From NCBI GenBank assembly GCA_016177705.1, contig JACOUT010000004.1, positions 558,001 to 622,000 on the forward strand: 64,000 bases of DNA, given 5' to 3'. The notes beneath the pieces are model-generated. The model ran no database searches and was not told the DNA's origin. It was given only the letters and a program-made list of their open reading frames with translations. This DNA comes from Deltaproteobacteria bacterium (GTDB taxonomy: Bacteria; Myxococcota; UBA727; VGSZ01). Made by a program: the position numbers and the translations under genes. Shown here piece by piece: positions 37,793 to 48,130 of the stretch; position 1 is the stretch's first letter, and each line of letters opens with the position of its first letter.

Positions 37793-39223
37793 TCAGGACT
37801 GCGCGCGCTTCTTGGCGCGCAGTGCGAGCTTGTCCGGGAACATCTTGCCCGGGTTCAGGATGCCCGCCGGGTCGAAGGCGGCCTTGAGCCTGAGCGACAG
37901 CGCGATCGCCTCGTCGGACAGCTCGAGCGGCAGGTAGCGCTGCTTGGAGAGCCCGACGCCGTGCTCGCCGGTGATGGTGCCGCCGAGCGCCAGCGTCGCC
38001 TCGAACAGGTCCGCCAGCAGCGCCTCCACCCGCGGCAGCTCGCCGTCGTCGTCGAACAGCACCTGCGTGTGCAGGTTGCCGTCGCCCGCGTGACCGAAGC
38101 TGCACGTGAGCAGGCCGTGCTTGTCGCCGAGTGCGCCGGTGCGCGCCACCATCTCGGCGATCTTGCTCCGAGGCACCACGATGTCCTCGCTCACCTTGCG
38201 TCCCTTGATGCGCCGGGTGGCCTCGGACAGCAGGCGTCGACTTTGCCAGATCTCGCGCTGTTTCCGGGCGTCGGTGGCGAGCAGCGTGTCGCTGGCGCCC
38301 GCCTCGCCGCAGGCGTCGAGCGCGCGCGACAGCGCCTCGAGCGTGCCTTGCTCGCTCTCGCCGTCGGTCTCGACGATGAGCGCGGCGCCCGCCCCCTCGG
38401 GGAAGCGGTAGGGCGGGTTGAGGGCGCGCACGGCAGCGATGGAGGCGCGGTCGAGGTACTCGAGCGTGCGTGGCAGCACGCCGGCGCCGAGGATGCCGTT
38501 CACGCCCTGCACCGCCGCCTCCGACGACGGGAAGACCGCGAGCGCGGTCTGCACGAAGCGCGGGCTCGGCAGCAGCTTGAGCGTGATGCCGGTGACGATG
38601 GCAAGCGTGCCCTCGCTGCCCACCACGAGCGAGGTCAGGTCGTAGCCGGCGACGCCCTTGGTGGTCTGCTTGCCGGTGCGCAGGCGCTCGCCCGTGGGCA
38701 GCACCAGCTCGAGCCCGAGCACATAGGTGTTGGTGACGCCGTACTTGAGAGCGCGCGGCCCGCCGGCGTTTTCGGCCACGTTGCCGCCGAGCGTGCACGA
38801 CGAGAGCGAGGCCGGGTCGGGCGGGTAGAACAGGCCCTGCTCGGCCACCGTCTGCTGCAACGTCTCGAGAATCACACCGGGCTCGACGGTGCAGGTGCCG
38901 TCTGCCTTGTCGACGTCGAGGATGCGCGTCAGGCGGTCGAGCGCCAGCACCACGCCGCCGTGCACCGGCACGCAGCCGCCCGACTTGCCGGTGCCGGCGC
39001 CGCGCGGCGTGACGAACACGCCGCCCTCGGCGCAGGCGCGCATCACCTCGGCCACCTCGTCGACCGTGCCCGGGCGCACCACCAGGTCGGGCAGCGCCGG
39101 CGCCAGGTTGGGCGTCTCGTCTCTGCCGTAGGGGACGAGCGCGTCGGCGTCGCCGATGACGAAGGCGCTGCCCACCACGTGCTCGAGGCGCTCGGCGAAG
39201 CCGGCAGGCAAGGGGCGGCGCAT
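37793..39223 (-). CDS. glcD: FAD-binding oxidase, glycolate oxidase GlcD type
   Basis: This 476-residue protein has the vanillyl-alcohol-oxidase-type FAD domain (VVRPGTVDEVAEVMR, VTPRGAGTGKSGGCVP, DPASLSSCTLGGNVAENAGG, GYDLTSLVVGSEGTLAIVT). The C-terminal cap domain has CSFGHAGDGNLH and GTITGEHGVGLSKQRYL. Members oxidise 2-hydroxy acids such as glycolate or lactate and pass electrons to partner subunits. GlcE and GlcF partners are not nearby, so it may work alone like a D-lactate dehydrogenase. The exact substrate is not predictable. Confidence 0.9.
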   Translation of the reverse strand: MRRPLPAGFAERLEHVVGSAFVIGDADALVPYGRDETPNLAPALPDLVVRPGTVDEVAEVMRACAEGGVFVTPRGAGTGKSGGCVPVHGGVVLALDRLTRILDVDKADGTCTVEPGVILETLQQTVAEQGLFYPPDPASLSSCTLGGNVAENAGGPRALKYGVTNTYVLGLELVLPTGERLRTGKQTTKGVAGYDLTSLVVGSEGTLAIVTGITLKLLPSPRFVQTALAVFPSSEAAVQGVNGILGAGVLPRTLEYLDRASIAAVRALNPPYRFPEGAGAALIVETDGESEQGTLEALSRALDACGEAGASDTLLATDARKQREIWQSRRLLSEATRRIKGRKVSEDIVVPRSKIAEMVARTGALGDKHGLLTCSFGHAGDGNLHTQVLFDDDGELPRVEALLADLFEATLALGGTITGEHGVGLSKQRYLPLELSDEAIALSLRLKAAFDPAGILNPGKMFPDKLALRAKKRAQS

Positions 39224-39263
39224 GCGGCGGTTCTACCGTCCCGCGCGCGGGCCGGCGAGCAGG

Positions 39264-42200
39264 TCAGCCTGGGCTGGCGAGGACTGCGGTGAGCACCGCG
39301 CCGAGCGCGCGCCGCTCGTCGTCGCCGAAGGCGATCGGCGGCGCCGGCGACGGGTCACCGATGTGCCAGGCAGCGAGCGCCACGCCGGGCTCGCCGCGCG
39401 CGGCCAGAGCGCCCGCGTAGCAGAGCAACTGCGCGCGCGTCGCCGCGCTGTTGACGCCGCCGGCGCCGAGCTTGAAGTCGACCGCCACCGTCCGGTCGTC
39501 CTTGCGCGCCACCAGATCGGCGCGGCCCTCCACCACCACGCCGCCTCCTTCGAGCAGCAGCGGCTCTTCGAAGGAGAGCACGTGTCCGTCGGCGACCAGC
39601 CGGGCGAGCGGCCCGCGCAGCGTGCTCGCCAGGCGCGCGCGTAGCTCGGCGTCGACGACCGCGACGCCGAGCGCCCGCGCGGCGCGGTCGATCATCGGCT
39701 CGAGCGTCGGCGCCTCTGCGCCGAGCAGCTCGGGGTGCTCGCCGGCGACGAGCGCCAGCACGCCGTGGGCGAGCCGTCCGGCCTCGGTGCGCGCTCGGTC
39801 GAGCGGCGCGCGCTTGCCCGCGCCCGGCTCGAGCGCCGCGCGGCCGACCGTGCTCGCGTGCACGCGCTGCGCCCCCGCATGCGGCGCCGGCGGCGGCGCG
39901 GGCAAGGCCAGCACCTCGTCCTCCGTCGCCACCCCGGCGCCGGCTGGCCGGGTCGGCACCACCGCTCGCGTGGGCAAGAGCGCGGCGAGGCGCGCCGGCT
40001 CGGCGTCCCTCACCTGCTCGAGCAGCTTCAGCGGCGACGCATGCGGGCCGGCCTCGCCGACCAGGTAGAGCCGGTCGCGCGCGCGCGTCACCGCCACGTA
40101 CAGCAGGCGCGCCAGCTCCGCCTTGCCGCGCTCGCGCAGCAAGCGGGCCACGCGCTGGCCGGCCGCCAGGCCGTCGTCGCCGGGCGGCGCCAGCTTGGCC
40201 GGCTCGGGCAGGCAGGCGCCGATGGGACGGCCGCGCGCGCCAACCGCGAGGCCCGCGTCGACGTCGAACAGCACGTCGTCGGTCGCGTTCTTCAGGCCGG
40301 CGGTGCCGTCGGCCAGCACCACCACTGGGAACTCCAGGCCCTTGGCCTGGTGGATGGTCATGATGTGCACGCGGCCACGCCGTCGTGGCGCGCCGACGGC
40401 CGGCGCTGCCGTCTCGTCGTCCAGCTCGTCGTCTCGCTGGTCGTCCGGCGCGGCGGCCAGCGGCTCCCGCGGCAGCTCGTCGAGCGCCGCCGAAAGCCGC
40501 AGCAGTGTCACCACCGCGCTCTCTCCTGGGGCGCTGCACAGCTCACGCAGCTTGGCGAGGTTGGCGAGGCGGGCGGCGGCGTCGTGCTCGACGGCGCAGG
40601 CGGCGGTGTAGCCGGCGTCGTCGAGCACGCGATCGAGCGCGCGCGCGAGCGGCTCGTGGTGCAGGCGCGCGCGCACGGCCGCCAGCACCACCTCGAGCCG
40701 CTCGAGGCGCGCACGCACGTCGAGCGCGACGCCATCGGAGCTGGCCGCGAGCAACGCGCGCGGCCAGGTGAGCGCGCGCGGTCCGTCGGGCAACGCCTGG
40801 TAGAGCGCCAGGAGCTGATCGTCGGGCACGGCCACCAGCGTTGAGCGCAGCACCGTCAGCACCGCCAGCTCGTCGTCGGGATCGACGGCCAAGGTCAGCG
40901 CCGACACGACGTCGCAGACCTCGGGTCGTCGGAAGAAGCCGTCGCCGCCGACCACGGTCGCGGGGATCCCGGCGGCGCCGAGCGCACGCGCGATGGCGGT
41001 GGTCGCGCTGCCCCGGCGCACCAGCACGCACACGTCACGCGGCACCAGCTCGCCGGCGTCGACGAGCGCGCGCAGCTGCATCGCCACCACGCGCGCCTCC
41101 TGCTCCTCACGGCGCCAGCGCCGCACCTCCGGCGCTGCCTCATCGAGGTCGACCAGCCAATGCTCGCCGGCCGCCCCCTCGCCGCCGCGTAGCGACGAGA
41201 GGGGCACGATGGCCTCGCGCGCCGTGCCGAGCGGCCCCAGCGGCAGCACGTGCTCGGCGATCAGGTTGGCCAGCTCCACGATGGGGGCGAGCGAGCGGCG
41301 GTTCTCGGTCAGCTCGCCGCGCCCACCGACGCGCGCGAGCGCGCGCAGCAGCACGGACGGGTCGGCGCCGCGGAAGGAATAGACGCTCTGCTTGGCGTCG
41401 CCCACCAGGAACGCACGGCCCGGCGTGGGCGCCAGCACGTCGAGCGCGCGCGCGCCGGCCGGCACGGCGGCGCCGGAGCCGTCGAGCACGAGCGCCAGGA
41501 TGTCCTCCTGGGTGGGGCTCGTGTCCTGGTACTCGTCGACCAGCACGCGATCGACCCGCGCGACCACGCCGGCGCGGATGCTCGGCGAGCGCAGCAACAG
41601 TGCGCGCGCGCGCACCAGCAGGTCGCCGAAGCCGAGCGCGCCGCGCGCGTCCTTCTCGGCCGCCGCACGGCGCTCGAGCTCCGCCAACAGCTCGCGCACC
41701 GCCGGCGCCAGCGAGCCCGTGAGGGCGTCCACCAGCGCGCCGCCGAGCGCGTGCACGGCGGCCACCAGCGCCTGGCGCGCCTCCTTCGCCTTGGGGCCGC
41801 CCCAGCCGCCGCCCGCCACGTCCCGCAGCGCGCACCAGCAGTGGGCCAGCCGCGCCTCGGCGTCGGCGTCGTCGTCGTTGGTGGAGGCGCGCTCGCGCCA
41901 GGCGTCGCCGAGCGCGGCGGCCGCGGCGGTGGCCGCGGGCATGCGGGCGCGGCCCTTGTCGCCGGCCGTCGCGAGCGCGCCGATGCAGTCGTCGACCGCG
42001 CGCAGCCGCCGCTCGATGGCGCTGGTGGCGTCGTTCTCGGATGCTGCCAGCAGCAGCGCGGCCGCCGACAGGCCGCGCTCGGCCAGGGTCTGGTGCAGCT
42101 CGACCAGGCACTCGACCAGGCCGTTCCTCTCGCCGAAGCCGCGCAGCCCCACGCGCGCGCACAGCTCGGCGACCACGGGGAGGTGGAGCGCGTCGAGCAC

Positions 42201-42674
42201 CACCGCCTCGGCGGTCTCCAGCAGCAAGCGTCGTTCGTCGGCGGGCTCGAGCAGCGAGAAGCCGGGGTCGAGGCCGGCGGCGATGGCGTGCTCGCGCAAC
42301 AGGCGCGAGCACCAGGCGTGAAAGGTCTGTATGGGCGCGCCGGCGATGGCGCGACGCAGCGCCTCGAGCTGTTGCACCGTCGGCGCGGCCGCGCGCGCGG
42401 CCGCGCGCGCGACCAGCTCGCGCTCGAGCTCGTCGAGGCGGCCGTCGTCGCCGGTGCGCGCCGCGAACAGCAGGTCTGCCAGGCGCTCTTGGATGCGCGC
42501 GCGCATCTCGCTCGCCGCCTTGTCGGTGAAGGTGATGGCGAGCAGCCGATCGGGCGTGCGCGGCGCCTCGTCGCCCTCGTCGAGGCCGAGCAGGCACTCG
42601 AGGTAGCGCTTGACCAGCGCCCAGGTCTTGCCGCTGCCGGCACCGGCGACCACCACGCGGCTGGCGAGGCTCAC
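39264..42674 (-). CDS. addA: AddA-like UvrD helicase with C-terminal nuclease
   Basis: This 1136-residue protein has a UvrD-type motor with motif I VVAGAGSGKTWALV at the N-terminus, LLAITFTDKAASEM, LVDEYQDTSPTQ (motif II) and MTIHQAKGLEFPVV. The C-terminal PD-(D/E)XK nuclease has VVVEGRADLVARKDDRTVAVDFK. AddA unwinds and trims double-strand-break ends for RecA loading. The GTG at 42674 overlaps the stop of the AddB-like gene (GTGA), so the pair is coupled. Its size fits AddA. Confidence 0.9.
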   Translation of the reverse strand: MSLASRVVVAGAGSGKTWALVKRYLECLLGLDEGDEAPRTPDRLLAITFTDKAASEMRARIQERLADLLFAARTGDDGRLDELERELVARAAARAAAPTVQQLEALRRAIAGAPIQTFHAWCSRLLREHAIAAGLDPGFSLLEPADERRLLLETAEAVVLDALHLPVVAELCARVGLRGFGERNGLVECLVELHQTLAERGLSAAALLLAASENDATSAIERRLRAVDDCIGALATAGDKGRARMPAATAAAAALGDAWRERASTNDDDADAEARLAHCWCALRDVAGGGWGGPKAKEARQALVAAVHALGGALVDALTGSLAPAVRELLAELERRAAAEKDARGALGFGDLLVRARALLLRSPSIRAGVVARVDRVLVDEYQDTSPTQEDILALVLDGSGAAVPAGARALDVLAPTPGRAFLVGDAKQSVYSFRGADPSVLLRALARVGGRGELTENRRSLAPIVELANLIAEHVLPLGPLGTAREAIVPLSSLRGGEGAAGEHWLVDLDEAAPEVRRWRREEQEARVVAMQLRALVDAGELVPRDVCVLVRRGSATTAIARALGAAGIPATVVGGDGFFRRPEVCDVVSALTLAVDPDDELAVLTVLRSTLVAVPDDQLLALYQALPDGPRALTWPRALLAASSDGVALDVRARLERLEVVLAAVRARLHHEPLARALDRVLDDAGYTAACAVEHDAAARLANLAKLRELCSAPGESAVVTLLRLSAALDELPREPLAAAPDDQRDDELDDETAAPAVGAPRRRGRVHIMTIHQAKGLEFPVVVLADGTAGLKNATDDVLFDVDAGLAVGARGRPIGACLPEPAKLAPPGDDGLAAGQRVARLLRERGKAELARLLYVAVTRARDRLYLVGEAGPHASPLKLLEQVRDAEPARLAALLPTRAVVPTRPAGAGVATEDEVLALPAPPPAPHAGAQRVHASTVGRAALEPGAGKRAPLDRARTEAGRLAHGVLALVAGEHPELLGAEAPTLEPMIDRAARALGVAVVDAELRARLASTLRGPLARLVADGHVLSFEEPLLLEGGGVVVEGRADLVARKDDRTVAVDFKLGAGGVNSAATRAQLLCYAGALAARGEPGVALAAWHIGDPSPAPPIAFGDDERRALGAVLTAVLASPG

Positions 42675-45600
42675 GACGCACCTCCGTCGCCGTCGTCGAC
42701 CGGCTCGCTGTCGTAGGGCAGGCGGCACACTCGGCGCACGCGACAGCGCCGGCACCGCTCGTTCGCGTCGGGCGGCAGCACGCCGTCGAGCACGGGCAGG
42801 AGCACGCGCCCGATGCCCGCGGCCAGGCCGTCGTCGCGCGTGTCGTCGAGCAGGCGCGCGCGCAGCTCCTCGGCGCGGCCGATGTCCCAGCTCACGCCGC
42901 CGTCGCGCACCGAAACCAGGTAGCCGTGCAGCGGCGCGTCAGGCGCGGTGGGCCGGTGCGCCTCGAGCAGGCGCAGGTAGAGCGGCAGCTGGAAGTGGGT
43001 GGTGAACAGCGCGGCTGCGCCCACCTTGCCATCGAAGTGGCGGCTCGCGCCCGACTTGTAGTCGAGCACCGAGCGCCCCCCTGGGCCCTCGTCGACGCGA
43101 TCGATTGCGCCGCCCACCCACAGCGTCCGCTCGCCGAGCGCGAGCGTGACCGGCTCGAGGTCGGCCGGCCGCTCACGCGTCGACACGCCGATCTGCACCT
43201 CGAACGCAGACGGCTCCACGCCCTCGACCGGCGGCTCGCGCGCCAACACCGAGACCGCGCGCACCAGCGCGGTCTCGAGCCACGCGACCTGCGCGCCGAT
43301 GGCGCCGAGGTGCCCGGTGGCGCGGCCCGCGAGCACGGGGGCGGCCTCTTCGGCGACGAGCGCGCGCAGCCGGGTCCGGTCCGCGCGCGTGCATCGCGCC
43401 GCCGGCACCTGCGCGTGCTTGCGCTCGGTGAAGTAGCGCTCGAGCACCGCGTGGGCGAGCCGGCCGAGCACGCGCGCATCGGCGGCGTTGCCCGCCGGCT
43501 GGTCGACGTCGACCTTGAGCACGTGCTGCAGGAACCCCCGCCACCGACACTCCGCCAGCGCCTCGAGGCGCGTGGGTGCGAGCGGTCGCTCGCGGCGCAG
43601 GCCGAAGGCGTGCCCGAAGGCGCCGACCATGCGCGACGGCTCGACCGCGAAAGCGAAGGGCGCGCGCCGTTCGAGCACCGATGCCGCGCCTTCGCCGGCG
43701 AAGAAGCGCGCGCGCTCGTCCCTCATGCGCCGCGCCAGATCGACGTGCGCCAGCAGCGCCCGGTCGATGCCGGCCGCACGCGCCGCGTCGTCGTCGAGGC
43801 GGCCCTGGCCGCGCAGCGTGGCCGCGCGCAGCTCGCGCTCGCGGCCGGCGACGGCGCGAGGAAAGCGCGCGCCGGCCCTGGCAACATCGGGCGCAGCACC
43901 AAGGGCGCGCAACGCTTCGAGCAGGAACACGCTCGGCGCAAGCTCGCGCCCGCGCCCGTCGCGCCGCGCCGCGGTCAGCAACATCCCGTGCGCGGCCGCG
44001 CGCAGCGCGCCGAGCATCCACACCGGCTCGAGCGCCTGCGCGCGCGGCACCGGCGAGGTGTGCAGCGGGTCGTCGTCGAGCAAGCGCAGCACCGGCCGGC
44101 CGAGCGCCGCGTTGACCGCGATGCGCTCCTGATCGGACAAGAGCCGCTCGGCCCGCTCGACGCGCGGCAGCCGGCCTTCGACGCAGCCGGCGACCACCAC
44201 GCGATCGAAGCGACGGCCCCACAGCTCGGGCAGCGACAGGATCTCGGGCGCGTGCTCGTCGACATCGGCGCCGCCGGCTTGCGCCGCGCGCAGCGCCGAC
44301 TCGACCAGACGCGCCGCAGCGGCGAGCGCGACCGGCGCGTCGTCGGCGTCGCCGGTGCTGGTGGCGGCGTCGCGCAAGCGAGCGAGCAAGGCGCACACGG
44401 CGGCGCCGCTCTCCTCGGCGCCGCTCTCCTCGGAATCCGTCTCGACGACGGTGTCGGCCAGGGCAGCGAGACACTCGAGCTGCGCGCGCAGCGGCGCCGA
44501 AAGCGGCAAGGTCGCGACCTGCTCGAGCACTGCCCCGACCGTCGCCAGTCCGAACTGCGCCGCCGCGCGCGCCGCCGGGTCGTCGGAGGCGGCGGCGAAG
44601 CGCTCGAGGCGGTGCCGGTAGCCGCCCGACGGGCGCGCGGCGTCCTCGGCGTCGGTGCGCGCCGCCGCCAGCCGCAGCGCCCGGTGCACGCGGGCGGCGT
44701 CCTCGACGGAGAGGGCGCCCTTGCGGGCGGGGTTGGCCAGCACCGCCAGCAGGTGATCGCGCGGCGCGCCATGCAGGCGCAGCGCCAGCAGGTCGAGCAC
44801 CAGCCGCGCCGCCGCGGTGTCGGCCAGCGGCCGGCGGCGCACGCGCGCGTCGATGCCGTGGCGCGCGAGCGCGTCGGTCAGACGCGCGGCGGCGTGGTCG
44901 TCGCCGACACCGCCGCTGATAGCGCGCAGCGCGATGGCCACCGTGTCCTTCGGGCTCGCCTGCTTCCAGGCCGCCACCACGCGCGCGACCTCATCGGCCT
45001 CGGCCGCCTCGTCGGCCAGCACCGCGACCTCGACCGGCGTCTGGTCGTCCACCACGGCGCCGTCGGCCGCGTACCAGGCGCGCACGAACGGCGCGACCGC
45101 TGCGCCCGTCAGGGACGGCTCGGCCAGGTCGTCGAGCGTCGCCTCGAGCGCCCGCACCTCGTGTGCGGCCTCGACGGCAGCCAGCAGCGGCTCGACGCCC
45201 GCGAGCAGGCCGCGGGTGGCGCCGTCCATGGGCAGAACGACGGTGACGCGCGCGCCGGCACGCGCGAGGCCGAGCACGGCCCTGGTCTCGAGGTCGGTGG
45301 GGTCGACCAGGCCGCGCACCTCGACGGTGGCGAAGCGCGCCACGCTGCCGAGCAGCTCGCCGCGCTCGAGCCGCGCCACCGCGCGCGAAAGCGCCGCCGG
45401 CCCGTCGACGACGCCCTTGGCCGCCAGCCGGCGCTCGACGTGCGCCAAGCGTTCGACGAGCCAGCGGAGCTCCGCGCCAACCGGCCGCTCCGACGACGCG
45501 AGCGCGCGCTCCGCCGCGGTCGCGCTGCTGCCGCCATGGACGAGCGACGCTCGCACCGCGCGCCCCTCGCTCGCCAGGCGTGCGCCAAAGGGTGCTCGAG

Positions 45601-45808
45601 CCGACAGCGCGGTGGCGCATGCGAGCAACGCCGCGTCGTCGTCGCGCACGGCGGGCGGCGCCGCGGGGTCGAGCAGCGCCCAGGCAGCCAAGCGGTCGAA
45701 CAGCTCGCCGAGCGTCCACACCACGTCGCCAGGCGGCAGCGCGCCCAGCGCGTCGCGCGCGTGCGCTCGGTCACGGACGACCAGCAGGCGACCACACCCA
45801 CCTACCAC
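42671..45808 (-). CDS. addB: AddB-like PD-(D/E)XK nuclease subunit, no N-terminal Walker A
   Basis: This 1045-residue protein has the AddB architecture. A degenerate helicase-like body is followed by a C-terminal nuclease (VGGAIDRVDEGPGGRSVLDYKSG) and a Cys cluster (CRRCRVRRVC) typical of the AddB iron-sulfur clasp. The N-terminus begins MVGGCGRLLVVRDRAHARDAL and lacks the GxxGSGKT loop usual in AddB. The GTG at 45808 has a perfect GGAGG site seven bases upstream and an in-frame TAG lies just before it, so the short N-terminus appears genuine. It should form an end-processing complex with AddA. Confidence 0.85.
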   Translation of the reverse strand: MVGGCGRLLVVRDRAHARDALGALPPGDVVWTLGELFDRLAAWALLDPAAPPAVRDDDAALLACATALSARAPFGARLASEGRAVRASLVHGGSSATAAERALASSERPVGAELRWLVERLAHVERRLAAKGVVDGPAALSRAVARLERGELLGSVARFATVEVRGLVDPTDLETRAVLGLARAGARVTVVLPMDGATRGLLAGVEPLLAAVEAAHEVRALEATLDDLAEPSLTGAAVAPFVRAWYAADGAVVDDQTPVEVAVLADEAAEADEVARVVAAWKQASPKDTVAIALRAISGGVGDDHAAARLTDALARHGIDARVRRRPLADTAAARLVLDLLALRLHGAPRDHLLAVLANPARKGALSVEDAARVHRALRLAAARTDAEDAARPSGGYRHRLERFAAASDDPAARAAAQFGLATVGAVLEQVATLPLSAPLRAQLECLAALADTVVETDSEESGAEESGAAVCALLARLRDAATSTGDADDAPVALAAAARLVESALRAAQAGGADVDEHAPEILSLPELWGRRFDRVVVAGCVEGRLPRVERAERLLSDQERIAVNAALGRPVLRLLDDDPLHTSPVPRAQALEPVWMLGALRAAAHGMLLTAARRDGRGRELAPSVFLLEALRALGAAPDVARAGARFPRAVAGRERELRAATLRGQGRLDDDAARAAGIDRALLAHVDLARRMRDERARFFAGEGAASVLERRAPFAFAVEPSRMVGAFGHAFGLRRERPLAPTRLEALAECRWRGFLQHVLKVDVDQPAGNAADARVLGRLAHAVLERYFTERKHAQVPAARCTRADRTRLRALVAEEAAPVLAGRATGHLGAIGAQVAWLETALVRAVSVLAREPPVEGVEPSAFEVQIGVSTRERPADLEPVTLALGERTLWVGGAIDRVDEGPGGRSVLDYKSGASRHFDGKVGAAALFTTHFQLPLYLRLLEAHRPTAPDAPLHGYLVSVRDGGVSWDIGRAEELRARLLDDTRDDGLAAGIGRVLLPVLDGVLPPDANERCRRCRVRRVCRLPYDSEPVDDGDGGAS

Positions 45809-45875
45809 CGCTCGGCCTCCGCTTTTGCGCTATCTGGGGGATATCCGTGGCAGATCCGCGGAATTTGCGGAACCG

Positions 45876-46778
45876 GTGGCGCGCTCGCGCGTTCTTCCGG
45901 TCGAGGTTGCCTTGCTCGCCGCGCTGCGACGCATCACCTGGGCGCTCGGATCGCAACGCCGGCTGATCCGCCGCGTGGCGGCGCTGTGCTTGGTGGTGAT
46001 GGGCGTGCACCTCGCCGCCGACCACCTCGACGACCTGATCTACAACGTCATCGACGCCGTCGACCTGTGGGCCGACGACAGCGCCGCGGAGCTGCTCGCC
46101 TGGCTGTCCTCCGCGGGTGGCATGGGGCCCGACGACGCGGCGCGCGCCTCGGAGTCCTTCGCCACCGCGCTCGACCTGGCGGAGAAGGACCGCCTCGCGC
46201 TCTGGCTCGCGCTCTTGTGTGAGCTCCTGCTCGACGTGTTGCTGCTCGACCTCACCTGGGGCCGCCACCAGGACAGCGCGGTCGCCGGCCTGTTCGCCGA
46301 GCTGCGTGAGAGCGGCCGCGCCATGGTGGAGGCGCTGTCGCCGCTCGACCTCGAGCGCCTCGCCTGCATGCCCGCGCTGTTCGCCTTCGCGCTCGGCGGC
46401 GCCGTCATGGCTGCGCTCGCGGTGGAGAACGCGGCGCGCGACCTGCTCGGGCGCCTCCTCCCCGAGCTCCTCTGGGGCGGCTCGGTGGCGGCGGCGCTCG
46501 GCATCCTCGCGGCTGCCGTGCTGGTCTGGCGCTTCTCGCCCGACCTCTTGCACGGGGCGCTGTTGCGCTCGCGCGAGCGCGGCAACAAGGCGCGCGAGCA
46601 CGCGCGCGAGGTTGCCGAGGCGCCGCACAAGTGGCCGCGCGTGCGCCGGGTACTCTCGCTCGTGCGCGTCGGTACCCGCGGCGCGTGGCTGTTGGTGGCC
46701 GCGCTGCCGCTCGCCGTCGCCGGCCTGCAGAGCAACGACCTGTTCGCGCTGGTGGCGCGCGCGGTGCCGTCGCCATGA
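45876..46778 (+). CDS. Integral membrane protein of unknown function
   Basis: This is a protein of about 300 residues with four to five transmembrane helices (VAALCLVVMGVHLAA, LLCELLLDVLLLDL, LFAFALGGAVMAALAV, ALGILAAAVLVW, GAWLLVAALPLAVAGL). I do not recognise a family. A GTG at 45876 and a TTG at 45912 are both possible; the TTG has a better GAGG site and would give 288 residues. The stop overlaps the ATG of the M23 peptidase gene (ATGA), so the two products are probably made together and may work together at the envelope. Confidence 0.72.
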   Translation: MARSRVLPVEVALLAALRRITWALGSQRRLIRRVAALCLVVMGVHLAADHLDDLIYNVIDAVDLWADDSAAELLAWLSSAGGMGPDDAARASESFATALDLAEKDRLALWLALLCELLLDVLLLDLTWGRHQDSAVAGLFAELRESGRAMVEALSPLDLERLACMPALFAFALGGAVMAALAVENAARDLLGRLLPELLWGGSVAAALGILAAAVLVWRFSPDLLHGALLRSRERGNKAREHAREVAEAPHKWPRVRRVLSLVRVGTRGAWLLVAALPLAVAGLQSNDLFALVARAVPSP

Positions 46779-48130
46779 CGACCACCGCGGCCCCGACCCT
46801 TGGCAACCCCATCGGCAACGGCAACGGCGGCGTGCCGAGCGAGCCGGTGGAGGCGCCACAGCGCCCTCCGAACCGCCGCGGCCTGTTCGACTTCGCGCTG
46901 ATGAGCGTGCTGGTCTACGCGGTGTATGCGATGACGCCCATCGGCGCGATCGTCGAGACGGGCGTCAACGTCGCGCGCGGCCAGAAGGAGCGGCCGAGCT
47001 GGCTCTCCACCTTCAAGGGACGAGAGACCGCGGTGGCGATGTCCGAGGAGGCGGTGGCCGACGCCTCCGCCGCCGAGGGGAAGATCCCGCTGCCCATCGC
47101 CGCCGCCGCCGACAAGCACAAGATCGACGTCGAGGCGTTGGCGGCGCTCATCTCGGTGCACGGCGCCTGCACGCCCACCGCGTGTGACGTCGAGACGCCG
47201 CCGCGCACCAGCACCGTCTACCCGCCGGCGGCCACCAAGGCGCGCCTGTCCGCCGACGAGGCGGCCGCCGCCATCGCCGCCGCCACCAAGGAGCACGGCA
47301 GGAACGGCGAGCTGGCCGTGGAGGCGCTGTTCGTCGGCAGCATCCCGCTCAAGCTGGCGCTCGAGCAGGCCGACCGCTCTCACCTCGACAATGCCGCCGA
47401 CGTCGAGGTGCATGCCCCCTTCTTCACGCCCTCGGTGCGCCGCGGCTCGCTGCAGGGCGCGCTCGGCGTCATCGCGGTCTATCGCCTGCGCACGCTCGCC
47501 TGGCCCGCCGACCCCGGCTTCCGCATCACCTCGTCGTTCGGCGACCGCGTCCACCCAGTCACCGGCAAGAAGGCATTCCACAACGGCACCGACGTCGGCA
47601 CGCCCATCGGCACGCCGCTGCACGCCGCGCACAACGGCGGCGTCAAGCGCCAAAGCAGGGACTCGATCAGCGGCAACTACGTGGTGCTCGACCACGGCCT
47701 CGGCATCGAGACGGTCTACTGTCACCTCGACTCGGCCGGTGTCGTCGAGGGCGCGCGCGTCGAGCGCAAGAACACGGTGGGCCTCTCGGGCAACACCGGG
47801 CGCGTCACCGGCCCGCACCTGCACTACATCGTGCGTGTGCACGACAAGCCCATCGACGCCGAGAAGGTGGGCGAGTCGCCGACGCGCGGCGGTGGGCTGT
47901 CCGAACCGCCACCGCCACCGCCGCCCGCCAAGCCTGTGGAGCCGGTCAAGCCTGCCAAGGCGGTGAAGCCGAAGAAGCCGAAGGCGGGGGAGCAAGCTGC
48001 GGTGGACGCCGGCCCGGCCCCGCCGCCGCCGGCGGCGCCGACTCCGGCAACGCCCACGTCGGACGCACAAACGCAAGCGGCGCCGGACCAGCCGGCGCCG
48101 CCGCTCGCTCCCGTCGATGCGGGCTACTGA
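46775..48130 (+). CDS. M23-family metallopeptidase, membrane-anchored
   Basis: This 451-residue protein has an N-terminal transmembrane helix (about 43-62) and a lysozyme-like or linker segment. The M23 (LytM) domain (about 250-370) has the zinc ligands in FHNGTDVGTP (HxxxD) and GPHLHYIV (HxH). A Pro/Lys/Ala-rich tail of about 80 residues follows. M23 enzymes cut peptidoglycan cross-bridges or act as inactive activators; the full ligand set suggests an active enzyme. Its last seven bases overlap the convergent lipoprotein gene. Confidence 0.9.
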   Translation: MTTTAAPTLGNPIGNGNGGVPSEPVEAPQRPPNRRGLFDFALMSVLVYAVYAMTPIGAIVETGVNVARGQKERPSWLSTFKGRETAVAMSEEAVADASAAEGKIPLPIAAAADKHKIDVEALAALISVHGACTPTACDVETPPRTSTVYPPAATKARLSADEAAAAIAAATKEHGRNGELAVEALFVGSIPLKLALEQADRSHLDNAADVEVHAPFFTPSVRRGSLQGALGVIAVYRLRTLAWPADPGFRITSSFGDRVHPVTGKKAFHNGTDVGTPIGTPLHAAHNGGVKRQSRDSISGNYVVLDHGLGIETVYCHLDSAGVVEGARVERKNTVGLSGNTGRVTGPHLHYIVRVHDKPIDAEKVGESPTRGGGLSEPPPPPPPAKPVEPVKPAKAVKPKKPKAGEQAAVDAGPAPPPPAAPTPATPTSDAQTQAAPDQPAPPLAPVDAGY

